A stretch of 64,000 nt of DNA from the NCBI GenBank assembly GCA_019316985.1, contig CP079215.1, positions 2,418,001 through 2,482,000 on the forward strand, written 5' to 3'. The notes beneath the pieces were generated by a model. It was not told where the DNA came from. It saw nothing but the letters and a program-made list of their open reading frames with translations, and ran no database searches. Shown piece by piece: positions 1 to 9,819 of this stretch; positions within the stretch are counted from its first letter, which is position 1, and each line of letters begins with the position of its first letter. The translations under genes and the position numbers were made by a program. Source of the DNA: Paraniabella defluvii. Lineage in GTDB: Bacteria; Bacteroidota; Bacteroidia; Chitinophagales; Chitinophagaceae.

Positions 1-1057
1 GCCTGGACAGCTGCGTCGGGAAGAACAAAGATGAATCCGTTACAATTTGCTATTAAGGGCATTTCGGGTCATAGCACCGCCGCATCACAAGGTAGTGAGG
101 GGCTAAATAAGTTATTTGATTTTGATGAGGATAATAACTGGCATACTAAATATGGAGAGAATGCTATACCCTTCGACCTGGTGCTGGACCTGAAAAGCGT
201 TAATCAGCTGGACAAGCTGCAATACCTTCCCGGATCAGTGGTTTTAACGGCGTGATCCTGAAGGGGCCCATCTATTACAGTATGGATCGAAAATCCTGGA
301 CGGAAGCAGGTACTGTTCAATGGAAACGAAGTAACGAGGTTAAAGAGTTTGTTTTGCTTCAAAACCAACGGCAAGGTATATTAAACTGCAGGTTACTGAA
401 GGTGTGGGCAATTTTGGATCGGGCAGGGAAATCTATGTATTTAAAGTGCCGGGCAGCGCGAGTTATATTCCCGGGGATATTAACAATGATGGCAGGATTG
501 ATCATAATGACCTGACCTCGTATACCAACTATACCGGTTTGCGGAAAGGGGATGGCGACTTTGAAGGCTATATCAGTAACGGCGATATCAATAAAAATAA
601 CCTGATCGATGCTTTCGATATTTCTAATGTGACAACCCAGCTTGACGGTGGCGTATCGCGTGACTCAGTTGGAAAGCTGAGCGGTAAGTTGATCCTTATA
701 CCAAACAAGACTTCTTATAAAAAAGGCGATAATATAGAAATAACGGTAAAAGGACTGCAACTGGGTAGTGTAAATGCATTGAGTTTTGCATTGCCTTATG
801 ATGCAGACAAATATGAATACGTGGCTACGCAAACCATCAGCACCGGGGCAATGGAAAACCTTACTTATGACCGGTTGCATACCGGTGGTGCCAAAGCGTT
901 ATACCCTACTTTCGTTAATGTGGGCAAGAAAGCGTTGTTAAACGGCGATAATGAATTATTCATTATTAAGATGAAAGCCAAGCAGGACCTGAAATTTGAT
1001 CTGAAGGCAACAGATGGCATACTCGCAGGCAAAGACCTGGAGACCGTTAATTTTTAA
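1..1057 (+). CDS. C-terminal part of a secreted discoidin / dockerin / cohesin-like protein (5' end outside window)
   Basis: The gene enters from the left edge in frame 1 and is stitched over two probable frameshifts, near 240 and near 365. The first third matches the end of an F5/8 type C (discoidin) carbohydrate-binding domain: FDLVLDLKS, IYYSMDRKSW, and ARYIKLQVTEGVGNFGSG in the repaired frame. Next come two calcium-loop dockerin repeats, GDINNDGRIDHNDL and GDINKNNLIDAFDI, at about 475-640. The rest, about 680-1057, looks like a cohesin-type beta sandwich (LIPNKTSYKKGDNIEITV). Such tails occur on Bacteroidota extracellular glycoside hydrolases, so the missing N-terminus is probably an enzyme; this is inference. 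It converges on a GH78 gene with a terminator between them. Confidence 0.75.
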
Positions 1058-1075
1058 TTTGCTATATTATAGCAG

Positions 1076-1114
1076 AAGGCGATATGCATGAAAATGCATA
1101 TCGCCTTTTTTTTA
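1076..1114. terminator. Rho-independent terminator, probably bidirectional
   Basis: A perfect 14-bp stem (1076-1089 with 1094-1107) closes on a GAAA loop and is followed by a T run on the + strand. It begins with A's, so it can also act on the - strand. It sits between the convergent ends of the cohesin-tail gene (1057) and the GH78 gene (1127). Confidence 0.9.
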
Positions 1115-1126
1115 TTTAACAGTACA

Positions 1127-3829
1127 CTATAGCTTTATTACAAAGTTATAATGGCCGGAGCCTGTTTCCACTACCGTATACCCTTCTTCCTGCCCTTTTA
1201 CTTTAATGGCTTTTGACGACGATAAGGGTGCGCCATTCTCAGTTATTTTATCAACATCAGTTCCGGGAATGTAAATAGAGGCCTTAGTGTTTGCCGGGAT
1301 TTTTACCTGCATGTTTATTTGAACGCTGTCCTTTTTCCACGCATTACTTAATGTTCCATAATAAGTTTGCAAAGAGGCGCTGGCATATGTGAATGGGCCA
1401 CCAATATATGGTTTTACCTGTATGTGTTTATAACCCACCCCATCTTCATAGGTGTCCAGGCCAACCATCTTCCTGTACATCCAGTCACCGATAGCGCCAT
1501 AAGCATAATGGTTAAAAGAGTTCATAGTAGGAGTTTGGAAAGAACTATCAGTTTTAATTCCGTCCCATCTTTCCCATATTGTAGTAGCGCCCATTTTCAC
1601 CGGGTAAAGCCAGGATGGATAAGTGTCTTGCATCAGTAATGTGTAAGCCAGGTCGTTATAGCCAAACCTTGTTAATACATGACACAGGTAAGGGGTGCCC
1701 AGAAAGCCAGTGGTAAGATGGTTATGGTAGCGTTTGATGTTCTCTGCCAGCCGCCCTGCTGCTTGTTTGCGACTGTTTTCGGGCAACATATCAAACTGTA
1801 GCGCCAGCACATATGCAGTTTGTGTACCGGAAACCAGCCTGCCGGTTGCCGTTACATATTCCCTGTTAAAGGCTGCTTTTATTCTTTGTAACAGGTCTGT
1901 ATAACTGGCTGCATCTGCATTATTTCCCAACACCTTAGCCGCATTAATGAGCAGCTGTGTGGAGTGAGCATAAAAGCATTGCGCAATCAGGTGCTTATCA
2001 GTAACGGCGCTGCTGCCATCATTATCATCAAAGGGGCGGTAAAACAACCAGTCGCCGAAATGCCAGGTGGTGTTCCAGAGATCATCCTTCGTAGTTCGAC
2101 GTACACTTTCCACAAAAGCCTTCATGCTATTGTATTGAGTGGCCAGGATGCGTTTATCGCCGTAAGCAACGTACATATCCCAGGGTACAATAGTGGCTAC
2201 GTCGGCCCAGCCCGCGCTATTGCCGTCTTTACCTAAAACGTTAGGGATCACATGCGGTACCAGTCCGTCCAGCTGATCCGCTTCCACATCGCGCAGCCAT
2301 TTAGCAAAAAAATTGTTGACGTTCATGTTGAAGGAGGCTGTTCTTGAAAATGCCTGGGCATCACCTGTCCAGCCCAGGCGTTCGTCGCGTTGCGGACAGT
2401 CAGTAGGCACATCCAGGAAATTACCTTTTTGTCCCCATTGAATATTATGCTGCAGCTGGTTGATCAGCGAGTCAGAAGTGTTGAAAATGCCGGTTGGTTT
2501 CATATCAGAATACAGGGCGTAGGCAGTAAAATTTTCCGGTTTTAGTTCGCCGGGGTAACCTTCCACTTTCACATACCTGAATCCCTGCCAGGTAAAATAG
2601 GGGTGAAAGGTTTCTGCACTTCCACCTTTTAAGATATACTTATTCTGCGCTTTAGCGGCACGCAGGTTTTCGGTATAGAAGTTACCTTTTTTATCCAGCA
2701 CTTCTGCATGAGATAATACAATGGAATCGCCGGCCCGTCCGGTTACTTTCATCTCTACCCATCCCACCAGGTTCTGGCCGAAGTCGATTACTTTTTCACC
2801 GGCCGGCGTAGTAATTATTTTAAGCGCTTTAAATGACTCCTGCTTTTTTACGGGTTCGTTTACCGTCGTAACGATATTGGTAAGTGGGTAATCTTTTACC
2901 TGTACGGCAGTCCAGCTGTTGTCGTCATAGTTATTCGTATTCCAGTTTAATTTTTCTTTACGGGCGTCGATGGTTTCACCATTATAGATCTCCGAATAAG
3001 TAATAGCGCCGGTTTCCGATTTCCAGCTGCCGTCGGTAGCCACTACCTCCTTACTACCATCAGTATATTCAATATTAATTTGCATCAGCAGTCCCAGGGT
3101 CTTTCCGTAAATATTACCATTGTTCTGCCATCCCAGTACGCTCCGGTACCAGCCGTTGCCCAGCATTGCGCCAACGGTGTTAGCGCCTTGTTGTAAAAGA
3201 TGGGTCACATCATAAGACTGGTATTGTAAGCGCTTATTGTAAGAGGTCCATCCCGGAGTCAGCCAGGCATCGCCCATGCGTTTACCGTTCAGGTAGGCTT
3301 CATACATGCCATGCGATGTAATATAAGCGGTGGCTGATTTAATTTTCCTAGCAGTGGAAAAACTCTTGCGGAAAAGCTGTGAAGGTCTGGAGGGCGCTTC
3401 TGTTATACCAGATTCAATCCATCGGGCCTTCCAGTCGGCCGGGCTCATTAACCCCATCTGGAAGGAAGCCGGAGCGCTCCAGGCGGAGCTTTTGCCAGCC
3501 TGGTCCCATACTTTTACCTGCCATTGATATTTCCCGTTAGTCAATAAAGGTCTCCCTTTATAAGCTATATGAACAGAAGAGTCAGTGGTAACCTTACCGG
3601 AACTCCATACGATATTCCTCTCACTGCTTACTTTGATCTCATAGGCACTTTGTAGGGTATTTCGTTGTGGGCTTTGGATCTGCCAGCTAAAGCGGGGTTG
3701 GGCGGTGGTTAAGCCTAAAGGACTGGTTTCATTTTCCGTCAGAAGCTGGCTGACAGAAACCTGTCCGGAACATACGGTGCCGAAAGTGATCACGGCGGTG
3801 GCAAGCACGACAAACTTTTTCATCAGCAA
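1127..3829 (-). CDS. Alpha-L-rhamnosidase, GH78, secreted
   Basis: Intact 900-residue protein with an N-terminal signal sequence (MKKFVVLATAVITFGTV), placing it in the periplasm or outside. It should hydrolyse terminal alpha-L-rhamnose from plant or microbial glycans. Domain order is typical of GH78: N-terminal fibronectin-like part, Bac_rhamnosid_N carbohydrate-binding part (about 150-310), a beta domain, an (alpha/alpha)6 catalytic barrel (about 440-790) and a C-terminal beta domain. DCPQRDERLGWTGDA (about 476) holds the expected general acid, and TTIWERWDG (about 750) the expected catalytic base. The start could be this ATG or the one two codons inside. It is one of few genes here without a frameshift. 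Confidence 0.95.
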   Translation of the reverse strand: MLMKKFVVLATAVITFGTVCSGQVSVSQLLTENETSPLGLTTAQPRFSWQIQSPQRNTLQSAYEIKVSSERNIVWSSGKVTTDSSVHIAYKGRPLLTNGKYQWQVKVWDQAGKSSAWSAPASFQMGLMSPADWKARWIESGITEAPSRPSQLFRKSFSTARKIKSATAYITSHGMYEAYLNGKRMGDAWLTPGWTSYNKRLQYQSYDVTHLLQQGANTVGAMLGNGWYRSVLGWQNNGNIYGKTLGLLMQINIEYTDGSKEVVATDGSWKSETGAITYSEIYNGETIDARKEKLNWNTNNYDDNSWTAVQVKDYPLTNIVTTVNEPVKKQESFKALKIITTPAGEKVIDFGQNLVGWVEMKVTGRAGDSIVLSHAEVLDKKGNFYTENLRAAKAQNKYILKGGSAETFHPYFTWQGFRYVKVEGYPGELKPENFTAYALYSDMKPTGIFNTSDSLINQLQHNIQWGQKGNFLDVPTDCPQRDERLGWTGDAQAFSRTASFNMNVNNFFAKWLRDVEADQLDGLVPHVIPNVLGKDGNSAGWADVATIVPWDMYVAYGDKRILATQYNSMKAFVESVRRTTKDDLWNTTWHFGDWLFYRPFDDNDGSSAVTDKHLIAQCFYAHSTQLLINAAKVLGNNADAASYTDLLQRIKAAFNREYVTATGRLVSGTQTAYVLALQFDMLPENSRKQAAGRLAENIKRYHNHLTTGFLGTPYLCHVLTRFGYNDLAYTLLMQDTYPSWLYPVKMGATTIWERWDGIKTDSSFQTPTMNSFNHYAYGAIGDWMYRKMVGLDTYEDGVGYKHIQVKPYIGGPFTYASASLQTYYGTLSNAWKKDSVQINMQVKIPANTKASIYIPGTDVDKITENGAPLSSSKAIKVKGQEEGYTVVETGSGHYNFVIKL

Positions 3830-3834
3830 TAATG

Positions 3835-3862
3835 TTTATACGATTTAAAGGAGTCGTATAAA
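3835..3862. repeat. Perfect inverted repeat upstream of the GH78 gene
   Basis: Arms TTTATACGA (3835-3843) and TCGTATAAA (3854-3862) are exact reverse complements around a 10-bp spacer, ending 6 bp before the GH78 start and downstream of obg. There is no T run after it in the leftward direction, so it is less likely a terminator than an operator or an mRNA leader hairpin. Its role is inferred from position only. Confidence 0.4.
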
Positions 3863-3910
3863 AATAAAGCAATAATGCAATAACTGTCGTTACTTACTAA
3901 AAATGAATTA

Positions 3911-4912
3911 TTATTCCTCTTTGGTATTCAGCGCCTTCCATAAAGCATCCTTTAGCTCTACCAATCCCTTTTGTGCGACAGATGAAATAAAGAAGTGCGG
4001 GATGTTATCAGGCATTTCGGCGCTGATAGCCTGTTTCAGCTCATCATCCAACATGTCACTCTTGCTGATAGCGATCAGCATCTCCTTATGGAGCAGCTCT
4101 TCATTATATTGTTCCAGCTCATTCAGCAGGATCTCAAATTCTTTGCGATGATCATTGCTGTCGGCCGGGATCAGGAATAATAATACGGGATTGCGTTCTA
4201 TATGACGCAGGAACCGGTGTCCCAGTCCCCGGCCTTCGGCAGCCCCTTCAATTATACCCGGTAAATCGGCAATACAAAAGCTCCGGCCATCACGGTATTC
4301 AACAATACCCAGGTTGGGTGTGATCGTAGTAAAGGCATAATCAGCGATCTTAGGCTTTGCTGCAGTAATCACCGACAAGAGTGTTGACTTGCCCGCATTC
4401 GGAAAGCCTACCAGTCCTACGTCTGCCAGTACCTTAAGTTCCAGTACTTTCCAGCCTTCTACGCCCGGCATTCCCGGCTGCGCATGTTCGGGAGCCTGAT
4501 TGGTGGGCGTAGCAAAATTATGATTGCCCAAGCCTCCTTTTCCTCCCGGCAGCCATACCACTTCCTGGCCGTCTTCCAGTATTTCGGCTTCTTTTTCACC
4601 GGTTTCTTCATCTATGGCAACGGTACCCAGCGGTACTTCCAGTATAATGTCTTTACCACTACGCCCGGTACATTTATTATGTCCGCCGCTCTCCCCATCT
4701 TCTGCCAACACATTTTTATGGTAACGTAAATGCAGCAATGTCCACAGGTTGCGATTGCCTCTTAAAATAATATGGGCGCCACGGCCGCCATCGCCTCCGT
4801 CGGGGCCTCCTTTGGCGGTAAACTTATCTCTTAAAAAATGCTTGATACCCGCTCCACCATGCCCGCTGCGGCAATAAACACGTATCTGGTCTACAAAATT
4901 GCTTTTCTCCAC
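3911..4912 (-). CDS. obg: Obg family GTPase
   Basis: Ribosome-associated P-loop GTPase for late 50S assembly and growth control. The glycine-rich Obg fold comes first ([24 protein letters not shown]), then the G domain with G1 [13 protein letters not shown] as G3 and SKSD as the G4-like NKxD. No long C-terminal extension is present, as in many Bacteroidota homologues. The open frame extends upstream to a TTG at 4936, but a consensus promoter box (4934-4941) covers that codon. The GTG at 4912 gives the family-typical N-terminus [13 protein letters not shown], so I chose it. The frame is intact. Confidence 0.96.
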   Translation of the reverse strand: MEKSNFVDQIRVYCRSGHGGAGIKHFLRDKFTAKGGPDGGDGGRGAHIILRGNRNLWTLLHLRYHKNVLAEDGESGGHNKCTGRSGKDIILEVPLGTVAIDEETGEKEAEILEDGQEVVWLPGGKGGLGNHNFATPTNQAPEHAQPGMPGVEGWKVLELKVLADVGLVGFPNAGKSTLLSVITAAKPKIADYAFTTITPNLGIVEYRDGRSFCIADLPGIIEGAAEGRGLGHRFLRHIERNPVLLFLIPADSNDHRKEFEILLNELEQYNEELLHKEMLIAISKSDMLDDELKQAISAEMPDNIPHFFISSVAQKGLVELKDALWKALNTKEE

Positions 4913-4933
4913 GTTCTGATAATTGATAGACGG

Positions 4934-4941
4934 CAAAGATA
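4934..4941 (-). promoter_or_regulatory. Bacteroidota -7 promoter box of obg
   Basis: The minus strand reads TATCTTTG, an exact TAnnTTTG match, 21 bases before the preferred GTG start of obg. It makes a TTG start at 4936 unlikely. Confidence 0.6.
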
Positions 4942-5035
4942 CGCCTAACGTTTAAAGTGAGGGAAAAAGCCTTGTTTCCGTTTGAAAGGGAATTACTCAA
5001 ACGTTTGGAAATGTAAGCGGAAGAGTCCGGGAGGA

Positions 5036-5476
5036 TTAGGGGTTACCGGGCTTTTTCTTTGCCGCTGTGTCCAGTTTAATATTTTCCCTTACCTGTTTCC
5101 AGTAATCCTTGCCGTAGGAAACAAATATTTCGCTTCCTGCAGGTATTGCCGTTTTCGCTTTTATATAAACGCGGTTGCCTTCTTCATAATACTCGGCATT
5201 GTTCTTCAGGCCGGGTACACGGGTAAGGCCGGCTGCGTCGTTGGCATAACGTCCCAGGGATTTTAAATCCTTCGATGCATCAATCACATTTTGCTCGTCA
5301 ATAAAGTAAATGTATGGGTTGTCTGCATCATCTTCCACTTCAGCCCAGGTGGCGCGGCGGCCAATATATTCTGTTATTACGGCTCCTTTAGGAACGTCAA
5401 CGGCTGTAAATAATCCTTTACCGGATTGTGGGATTGTGGAGGTTTTTACCTCCAAATGCTTTGCGGGTAGGCTCAT
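5036..5476 (-). CDS. SET-domain protein, putative lysine methyltransferase
   Basis: Intact 146-residue protein that is almost only a SET domain, the S-adenosylmethionine-dependent protein-lysine methyltransferase fold best known from eukaryotic histone enzymes. Visible landmarks are SGKGLFTAVDVPKGAVI at the N-terminus, GRYANDA at about 80 in the position of the RxxNHS pseudoknot motif, and SEIFVSYGKDYW near the end for the E-x-x-x-x-Y element. The usual NH is ND here, a deviation from the eukaryotic consensus. No signal peptide, so cytoplasmic. The substrate is unknown. It stands alone, downstream of the chitinase and upstream of obg on the same strand. Confidence 0.85.
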   Translation of the reverse strand: MSLPAKHLEVKTSTIPQSGKGLFTAVDVPKGAVITEYIGRRATWAEVEDDADNPYIYFIDEQNVIDASKDLKSLGRYANDAAGLTRVPGLKNNAEYYEEGNRVYIKAKTAIPAGSEIFVSYGKDYWKQVRENIKLDTAAKKKPGNP

Positions 5477-5535
5477 GCAGTACCAATATTTGCTTGCGAA
5501 TATATTACAATGTTTTGCACAAAAGCATTACCCGG

Positions 5536-7155
5536 TTAATAAGTTTTTCCAATAGCGTCGCAGGCTACTTTCAGCAGGGCGTTGTCGTTGTTGGCATCGT
5601 GCCCCATTTCCCAGAACATGAACCCTCCGCCGTTGTTTTGGGCTGATAAAGCTTTTAGCTTCGCACTTTCATGTCCGGTATAATAGGTAGTAAAAGTGGA
5701 GCCATCGGTACGGGTAATGGTGGCCGAATCTGACAAATGAACGGGAGATGGCCCGAGCTGCGTACCAGTAGCAAGGATTGTTTTGAATGAGGTTGATACC
5801 TGTGCAGCGCCTGAATTGCGGCCATAAGCAGGAATGCCCAATACGAATTTTTCTTTAGGCATGCCCCTGGTATTGATCCAGTAATTAGTACAATAATTGA
5901 CCAGGTCCATATTGCTGTGGTGTTTATAGGGTACCGTAGTACTGAAGTCATCGTATACCATTACATTAAAAAAGTCTGCGTAAGCAAATACCTCGTTTTT
6001 CAATCCATCTCTTACCGAACCGGCATACCTTCCGGGGTAATGGCGGCAGACAGGTAGTATTTGCCATCGGTATGCAGCGAGTCTGATAGTTCTTTCATGA
6101 GCAAGGCAAAAACAGTGTCGGTTCCATCAGTTGTCCGGGGTATTCATAGTCCATGTCTATGCCGTCCAGGTTCAGGCTGCGGGCTTTCCCCATAATGTCT
6201 TTTACCAGGGTATTGCGACGCGTTGCATCCCGGAGCAGCATAAAATTGGCAGCTGTAGCATTAACGGATAAAAAGATTTTTGCACCGTTGGCTTTGGCCT
6301 TGCTTCTTACTGAATCAAATTTAATAGCGGAAGGTGCGGTGATAGTGGAGCCGGAGGTGACTTCCGAAAACGCATAGTTCACCACATTGCACATTTTGAA
6401 CATCCGGTCGGGGTATTCTGCAACGGTTCTATAACTCGGAAAGTACTGTATCACCATAAAGCCCATTGCCGGGGTGGTGTTATCAAATGATATTTAAACG
6501 AAGTGGCGGTTGTAGCGGGGTTTTGTGCAGCGCCGAGGCTGTTTTTGGGTTGCACATACCAATAATAGGTGTTGGATAAAGCACCTGCCGGAAGACTATA
6601 TACATAAAAGCTGTCGGTAAGATTGCTGGCAATGACGGTTGCTGTAGCTGCACTGGTTCCTAAAAAGAGATCGTAGGCGGTAGCGCCATTGGCATGCTTC
6701 CATTGCAGGGTTATGCTGCTTGTTGCTGCGGTTGCCCCATCAGCCGGACTAATGTTGGTAGTCGTTGCCGGGGCGGTACCGTAGGTAAAAGAGGTGACCG
6801 ACGAAGCGCACCCGGTAGCCTCTTTATTATTGGCTTTGGGCACCACGTACCAATGGTAAGTGGCATTAGCAGCCGAGGGCAAGGTATAATTGTAAGAAGT
6901 GCCTGTAATGCCCGCAGCGACCAGGTTGATAGCTGAAGGTGAAGTTCCTATATAAATATCATAAGAAGTGGCGCCGGTGACTGCTGTCCAGCTAAGGGTT
7001 ACAGCAGGCGTGCTTACATTGCTGCCGTTGGCCGGGGCTGTATTGGCGGTGCATGGTAATGGGGAATTGTCAATAACGTCTTTCTTGCTGCACGAATAAA
7101 GCACGAGGCTTACTAATGACGCGGCCGTCAAAAAATTAAATATTTTCTTAGTCAT
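5536..7155 (-). CDS. Lipoprotein chitinase, GH18, with two fibronectin-like repeats
   Basis: The N-terminus is a lipoprotein signal (LVSLVLYSCSKKD). Two related roughly 90-residue Ig/FN3-like repeats follow (TWSY-type core TSYDIYIGTSPSA and TAYDLFLGTSAAT), then a GH18 TIM barrel. The catalytic signature LDGIDMDYEYP is present with its terminal glutamate, as are NVMVYDD, FVLGIPAYGR and GGFMFWEMGHD. It should cleave beta-1,4-N-acetylglucosamine polymers at the cell surface. The frame breaks twice, near 6465 (between repeats and barrel) and near 6020; between them the sequence still encodes family-like residues (LLMKELSDSLHTDGKYYL), so nothing seems lost. Probably functional in the real genome. 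Confidence 0.9.
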
Positions 7156-7296
7156 TGGGTTGAAGATTGGTAGCTCTATAAAAATAAACCATTTTGGCTG
7201 AAATAAATGCAGTAAAAAGCCCGGATCGTGAAATTGTATTCAAGCATTAATATTTGATGAGCGGTTGGTGTAAAGCCAATCATTTCGTTTTCTTTG

Positions 7297-7304
7297 TAAG
7301 TTTG
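7297..7304 (+). promoter_or_regulatory. -7 promoter box of the S46 peptidase gene
   Basis: TAAGTTTG matches TAnnTTTG about 47 bases before the S46 start. A TTTCGTTTTCTTTG stretch just upstream could supply the -33 element. Confidence 0.45.
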
Positions 7305-7351
7305 GTGCGCTATTTTGAAGCGTACACGCGTTTTCTTTCAATTCAAATTAT

Positions 7352-9507
7352 ATGATAATGTTCAAAAGATCTCTGGTGGTGATGCTGTTGCTGGTAGCAA
7401 CGGTTTTTAAATCCTTTGCCGATGAAGGCATGTGGCTGCCTCACTTGTTAGGGCAGCAGGTGTATAATGATATGGTGAAAAAGGCCTGAAGCTGACAAAA
7501 GAGCAATTGTACAGCGTAAATAAAAATTCGCTGAAAGACGCGATCATTATTTTCGGCGGTGGATGTACGGGGAGATTGTAAGTGCAGAAGGTTTGATCTT
7601 TACCAACCACCATTGTGGCTATGGCTCTATTGCTGCTGCCAGCACTGTGGATCACAATTACCTGCGCGATGGCTTCTATGCCAAAAACAAAGCCGAAGAA
7701 ATAAAAACAGCGCTTACGGTTCAGTTCTTATTGCGTATCGAAGATGTGACCAAAGAAGTAACAACAGCACTCGGCAAACTATCGGGTATGGAGCGGGCCG
7801 CTAAACAACAGGAGGTTATAGCAGCCATCAATAAAAGGTTGAGCGACGCTGATAACAGCATTGAATGTCGTGTTAGCCCTATGTTTAAGGGCAACCAGTA
7901 CCTGGCATTTGTTTACGAGATATATAAAGACATCCGTCTGGTGGGCACACCTCCCGAAAGCGTTGGTAAATTTGGTGGCGATACCGATAACTGGGAGTGG
8001 CCCAGGCATACAGGAGATTACTCCATTTTCCGTGTATACGCGAATAAAGACAATAAGCCTGCTACTTATGATGCGGCGAATGTACCGTTAAAGCCCAAAT
8101 GGTTTTTACCGGTTTCATTAAAAGGGGTAAAAGAAAATGACTTTGCTATGATCTGGGGCTATCCCGGCGGTACCAACCGCTACGAGTCTTCTTACGGTAT
8201 TAAGCTGGCTACAGACGTCAACAATCCAACCCTGGTTAAGCTGCGCGATATGCGTTTGAAATACATGTTTGAAGAAATGAAGAAGGATCCCGCTACGAAG
8301 CTGAAGCTGGCATCCAGCTATGCCGGTATCGCTAATTACTGGAAATTTTTTGACGGCGAGACCAAGCAATTGTTGAAGTATGATATTTATGGCCAGAAAA
8401 GAGCTGCAGAAGATAAATTTAATGCCTGGGCAAAAGGCAAGCCGGAGTACCAGAATCTTTTTTGCAGACTGGGCAAAAGCCTATGAGGATTGGAAACCTT
8501 ATGCCGAAGAAAGAGTATACCTGAACGAAGGTATTTTGGGATCGCCGTTAGTGGCATTTGCAGCAAGTGCAAGAATGGCTGCTACCGCCAAAAATGCAGG
8601 TACAGAAGAAGCTAAAAAACAACTCAATACCCGCAGGGCTGCTTTCCTGGAAGCCGAAGACAGGCCTTCCGATGAAAATATACTGGCAGCCTCCACTAAA
8701 ATGTTTTACGATAATGTAGAGAAAGATCAGCAGCCTAATGGCTTTTTTGAAGCTTTACAGCAAAAGTATGGTTCGCTGGACGACATGGCTACTTATAAAA
8801 AATATGCGGCAGATGTATTTAAAAATACAGCCATATTTGATGATGCAAAATGGGCCGAATTGGTCAATGCAGGTAATGCAGAGCAGATCAACAGCGATCC
8901 TGCAGTTCAACACGCTGCAGCATTTATTGATAATTACCGTTCGAAATTTGACCCGGCTTACCAGCAGTTCACTGTAAAAAATAATGACTACGGAAGGATA
9001 TACCTGAAGGGCGTGCTGGAAATGGATGCTGCTAAAGCCAAAATGATGTACCCGGATGCAACATTTACAATGCGTGTAAGCTACGGGCAGGTAAAACCTT
9101 ATCAGCCTAAAGATGCTGTTTCTTACGATTATGTAACCACTTCAAAAGGGTTGCTGGAAAAATATGTGGCGGGCGATTATGAATTTGATCTTCCTGCCAA
9201 ACAGATTGAATTGATTAAGAAGAAAGACTTTGGACAATATGCAGATCCTGTTCGTAAAGACCTGGTGATTGGCTTTATCTCTTCCAATGATATTACCGGT
9301 GGAAACTCGGGTTCGCCGGTGATCAATGCCAATGGAGAGCTGATCGGCCTGGCCTTTGATGGTAACTATGAGGCGTTAAGCCATAAGCTGGCTTTCGATA
9401 AAGACCTGAACCGTACCATTAATGTAGATATACGCTATGTATTATGGTGTATTGATAAATTAGGAGGCGCTTCTAATATCATTAAAGAACTGAAACTCGT
9501 TAAATAG
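7352..9507 (+). CDS. S46 family dipeptidyl peptidase (DPP7-like)
   Basis: Periplasmic serine exopeptidase that releases dipeptides from oligopeptide N-termini. A signal peptide ends at SFA before the mature start DEGMW typical of the family. Catalytic triad motifs: His in TNHHCGY, Asp in DNWEWPRHTGDYS and Ser in TGGNSGSPV. The specificity region reads GLAFDGNYE; Gly there is DPP7-like (broad or hydrophobic), whereas DPP11 has Arg. The gene breaks near 7485, at a G run at 7569-7572 (one G short of CTGEIVS) and at the T run 8458-8463. The repaired length of about 718 residues matches the family. ATG 7358 is an alternative start. Confidence 0.93.
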
Positions 9508-9536
9508 TTTAATTTTTCGTACTCTTTTGGAAAAAG

Positions 9537-9558
9537 AACAGGCTTCGGCCTGTTTTTT
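9537..9558 (+). terminator. Rho-independent terminator after the S46 gene
   Basis: Stem AACAGGC/GCCTGTT on a TTCG tetraloop, followed by a T run and preceded by A's. Confidence 0.9.
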
Positions 9559-9559
9559 T

Positions 9560-9819
9560 ATGCGCTTATCAGGAAGCTTAACTGCAGAGGCAGGAGAAGC
9601 AGGGATAATGCAGAGCGGTTAAGTGTAATATACACCAGGTTTCATCAGAATTGGATGCCTCTGCGTATCCTTTGCGCCTTCTTTTCTTTGCGTTGAAACT
9701 CTAAAGGCTGAACAGCTGAACATATACGGGCTGGATGTTGTCAGCTTTATACAGCTTACGATGGGCAGGTTTTATATGATCCGTCATTCCGAATAAAAAA
9801 TTTCATGTAAGTTTAGCGT
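9560..9819. other. Intergenic stretch with degenerate TTTGCG-type repeats
   Basis: No credible reading frame. At about 9657-9700 the + strand contains CTGCG, TTTGCG and TTTGCG units spaced 14-15 bases apart, resembling the low-complexity intergenic repeats common in Bacteroidota. Close to the end, TAAGTTTA (9808-9815) is a one-mismatch -7 box for the next gene. Confidence 0.4.

Noticed and set aside
4913..4936. TTG start of obg at 4936
   Set aside because: A consensus promoter box covers the codon, and the family N-terminus starts at the GTG at 4912.
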